A stretch of DNA of 24,576 bases from a virus, in the IMG/VR virus record IMGVR_UViG_3300009502_000194, positions 1 to 24,576 of that record; one strand, 5' to 3'. Shown one piece after another: positions 24,389 through 24,576 of this stretch. Numbering within the stretch: position 1 is the stretch's first letter; each line of letters opens with the position of its first letter. A model generated the notes under the pieces. That model searched no databases and was not told the origin of the DNA. It saw nothing but the letters and a program-made list of their open reading frames with translations. Both the position numbers and the translations under genes were made by a program.

Positions 24389-24576
24389 TGGGAAACCAAC
24401 CTTGGTCGGAAGCCGACGTAGCCAAGCTACGAGACATGGCGGCTAAGGGGATGACCTCCCGTGAAATAGCAAGGGAATTGGGCGAGGGGTTTACGCGCAA
24501 TTCCGTGATCGGCAAGACGCAACGTCTGGGCATCTGGTTGGGCAGACCCAAGCCTTCTGAGCCAGAACAGCTGATC
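24388..24576 (+). CDS. gcrA: GcrA-family cell-cycle transcription regulator (3' end outside window)
   Basis: The frame runs open to the window end (63 codons seen). The N-terminal HTH is WSEADVAKLRDMAAKGMTSR, EIARELGEGF, TRNSVIGKTQRLGIW, matching the GcrA pattern where TRNAVIGKVHRLG forms the recognition helix. In Caulobacter GcrA binds sigma-70 RNA polymerase and activates promoters with methylated GANTC sites. The remaining C-terminal sigma-contact part is beyond the window. Coupled to gapR (TGATG), so both are made together. A phage copy may redirect host cell-cycle transcription or drive its own GANTC-linked promoters; this is inference. Confidence 0.85.
   Translation, partial: MGNQPWSEADVAKLRDMAAKGMTSREIARELGEGFTRNSVIGKTQRLGIWLGRPKPSEPEQLI

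Overview
The window looks like one arm of a tailed double-stranded DNA phage (or prophage) genome. Every convincing gene is on the + strand, genes are packed with ATGA/TGATG-type overlaps, and the order runs from virion and tail-fibre genes through lysis genes to early DNA-metabolism genes. An alphaproteobacterial host is inferred from the last two genes: a GapR-family (DUF2312) nucleoid protein followed directly by a GcrA-family cell-cycle regulator, both hallmarks of Alphaproteobacteria. No integrase, terminase, capsid, tRNA, transposase or CRISPR array is visible, so lifestyle and morphotype cannot be settled here.

Region 1 (1-1715): the 3' part of a large structural gene with muramidase-like features and an Ala/Pro-rich linker, then two small proteins, the second with two membrane segments. 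Region 2 (1712-13289): a cluster of about 11.5 kb of adsorption genes. It holds two very long beta-repeat tail fibres (685 and 1123 aa), an SGNH-hydrolase-like protein, a glycine-rich adhesin (654 aa), a Cys-rich repeat protein (320 aa, AT-rich DNA), and small accessory proteins. Region 3 (13286-15274): a coupled cassette of four genes: a coiled-coil protein, a 2-oxoglutarate/Fe(II) dioxygenase, a small unknown and a tail-assembly-chaperone-like protein. Region 4 (15352-17437): the lysis and host-exit module. It starts with a 58-aa protein whose ribosome-binding site is locked in a hairpin, followed by two membrane-anchored small proteins, a holin candidate, a two-gene spanin pair and a GH108-type endolysin. 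Region 5 (17451-19346): a pectate-lyase-fold tailspike whose N-terminus is paralogous to that of the 1123-aa fibre, which marks a shared virion anchor.

Region 6 (19401-24576): early genes. A small HTH-like regulator appears to be made from a leaderless mRNA. It overlaps a RusA Holliday-junction resolvase. A second promoter-like element precedes an SNF2-type helicase, an AT-hook protein with an internal duplication, a Cas4/RecB-like DUF2800 nuclease with a predicted 4Fe-4S cluster, a DUF2815 ssDNA-binding-like protein, then GapR and GcrA. Together these form a replication/recombination module followed by genes likely to act on host chromosome topology and cell-cycle transcription.

Functional names rest on motifs read by eye; no database search was run. 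All stretches between genes are shorter than 80 bases.
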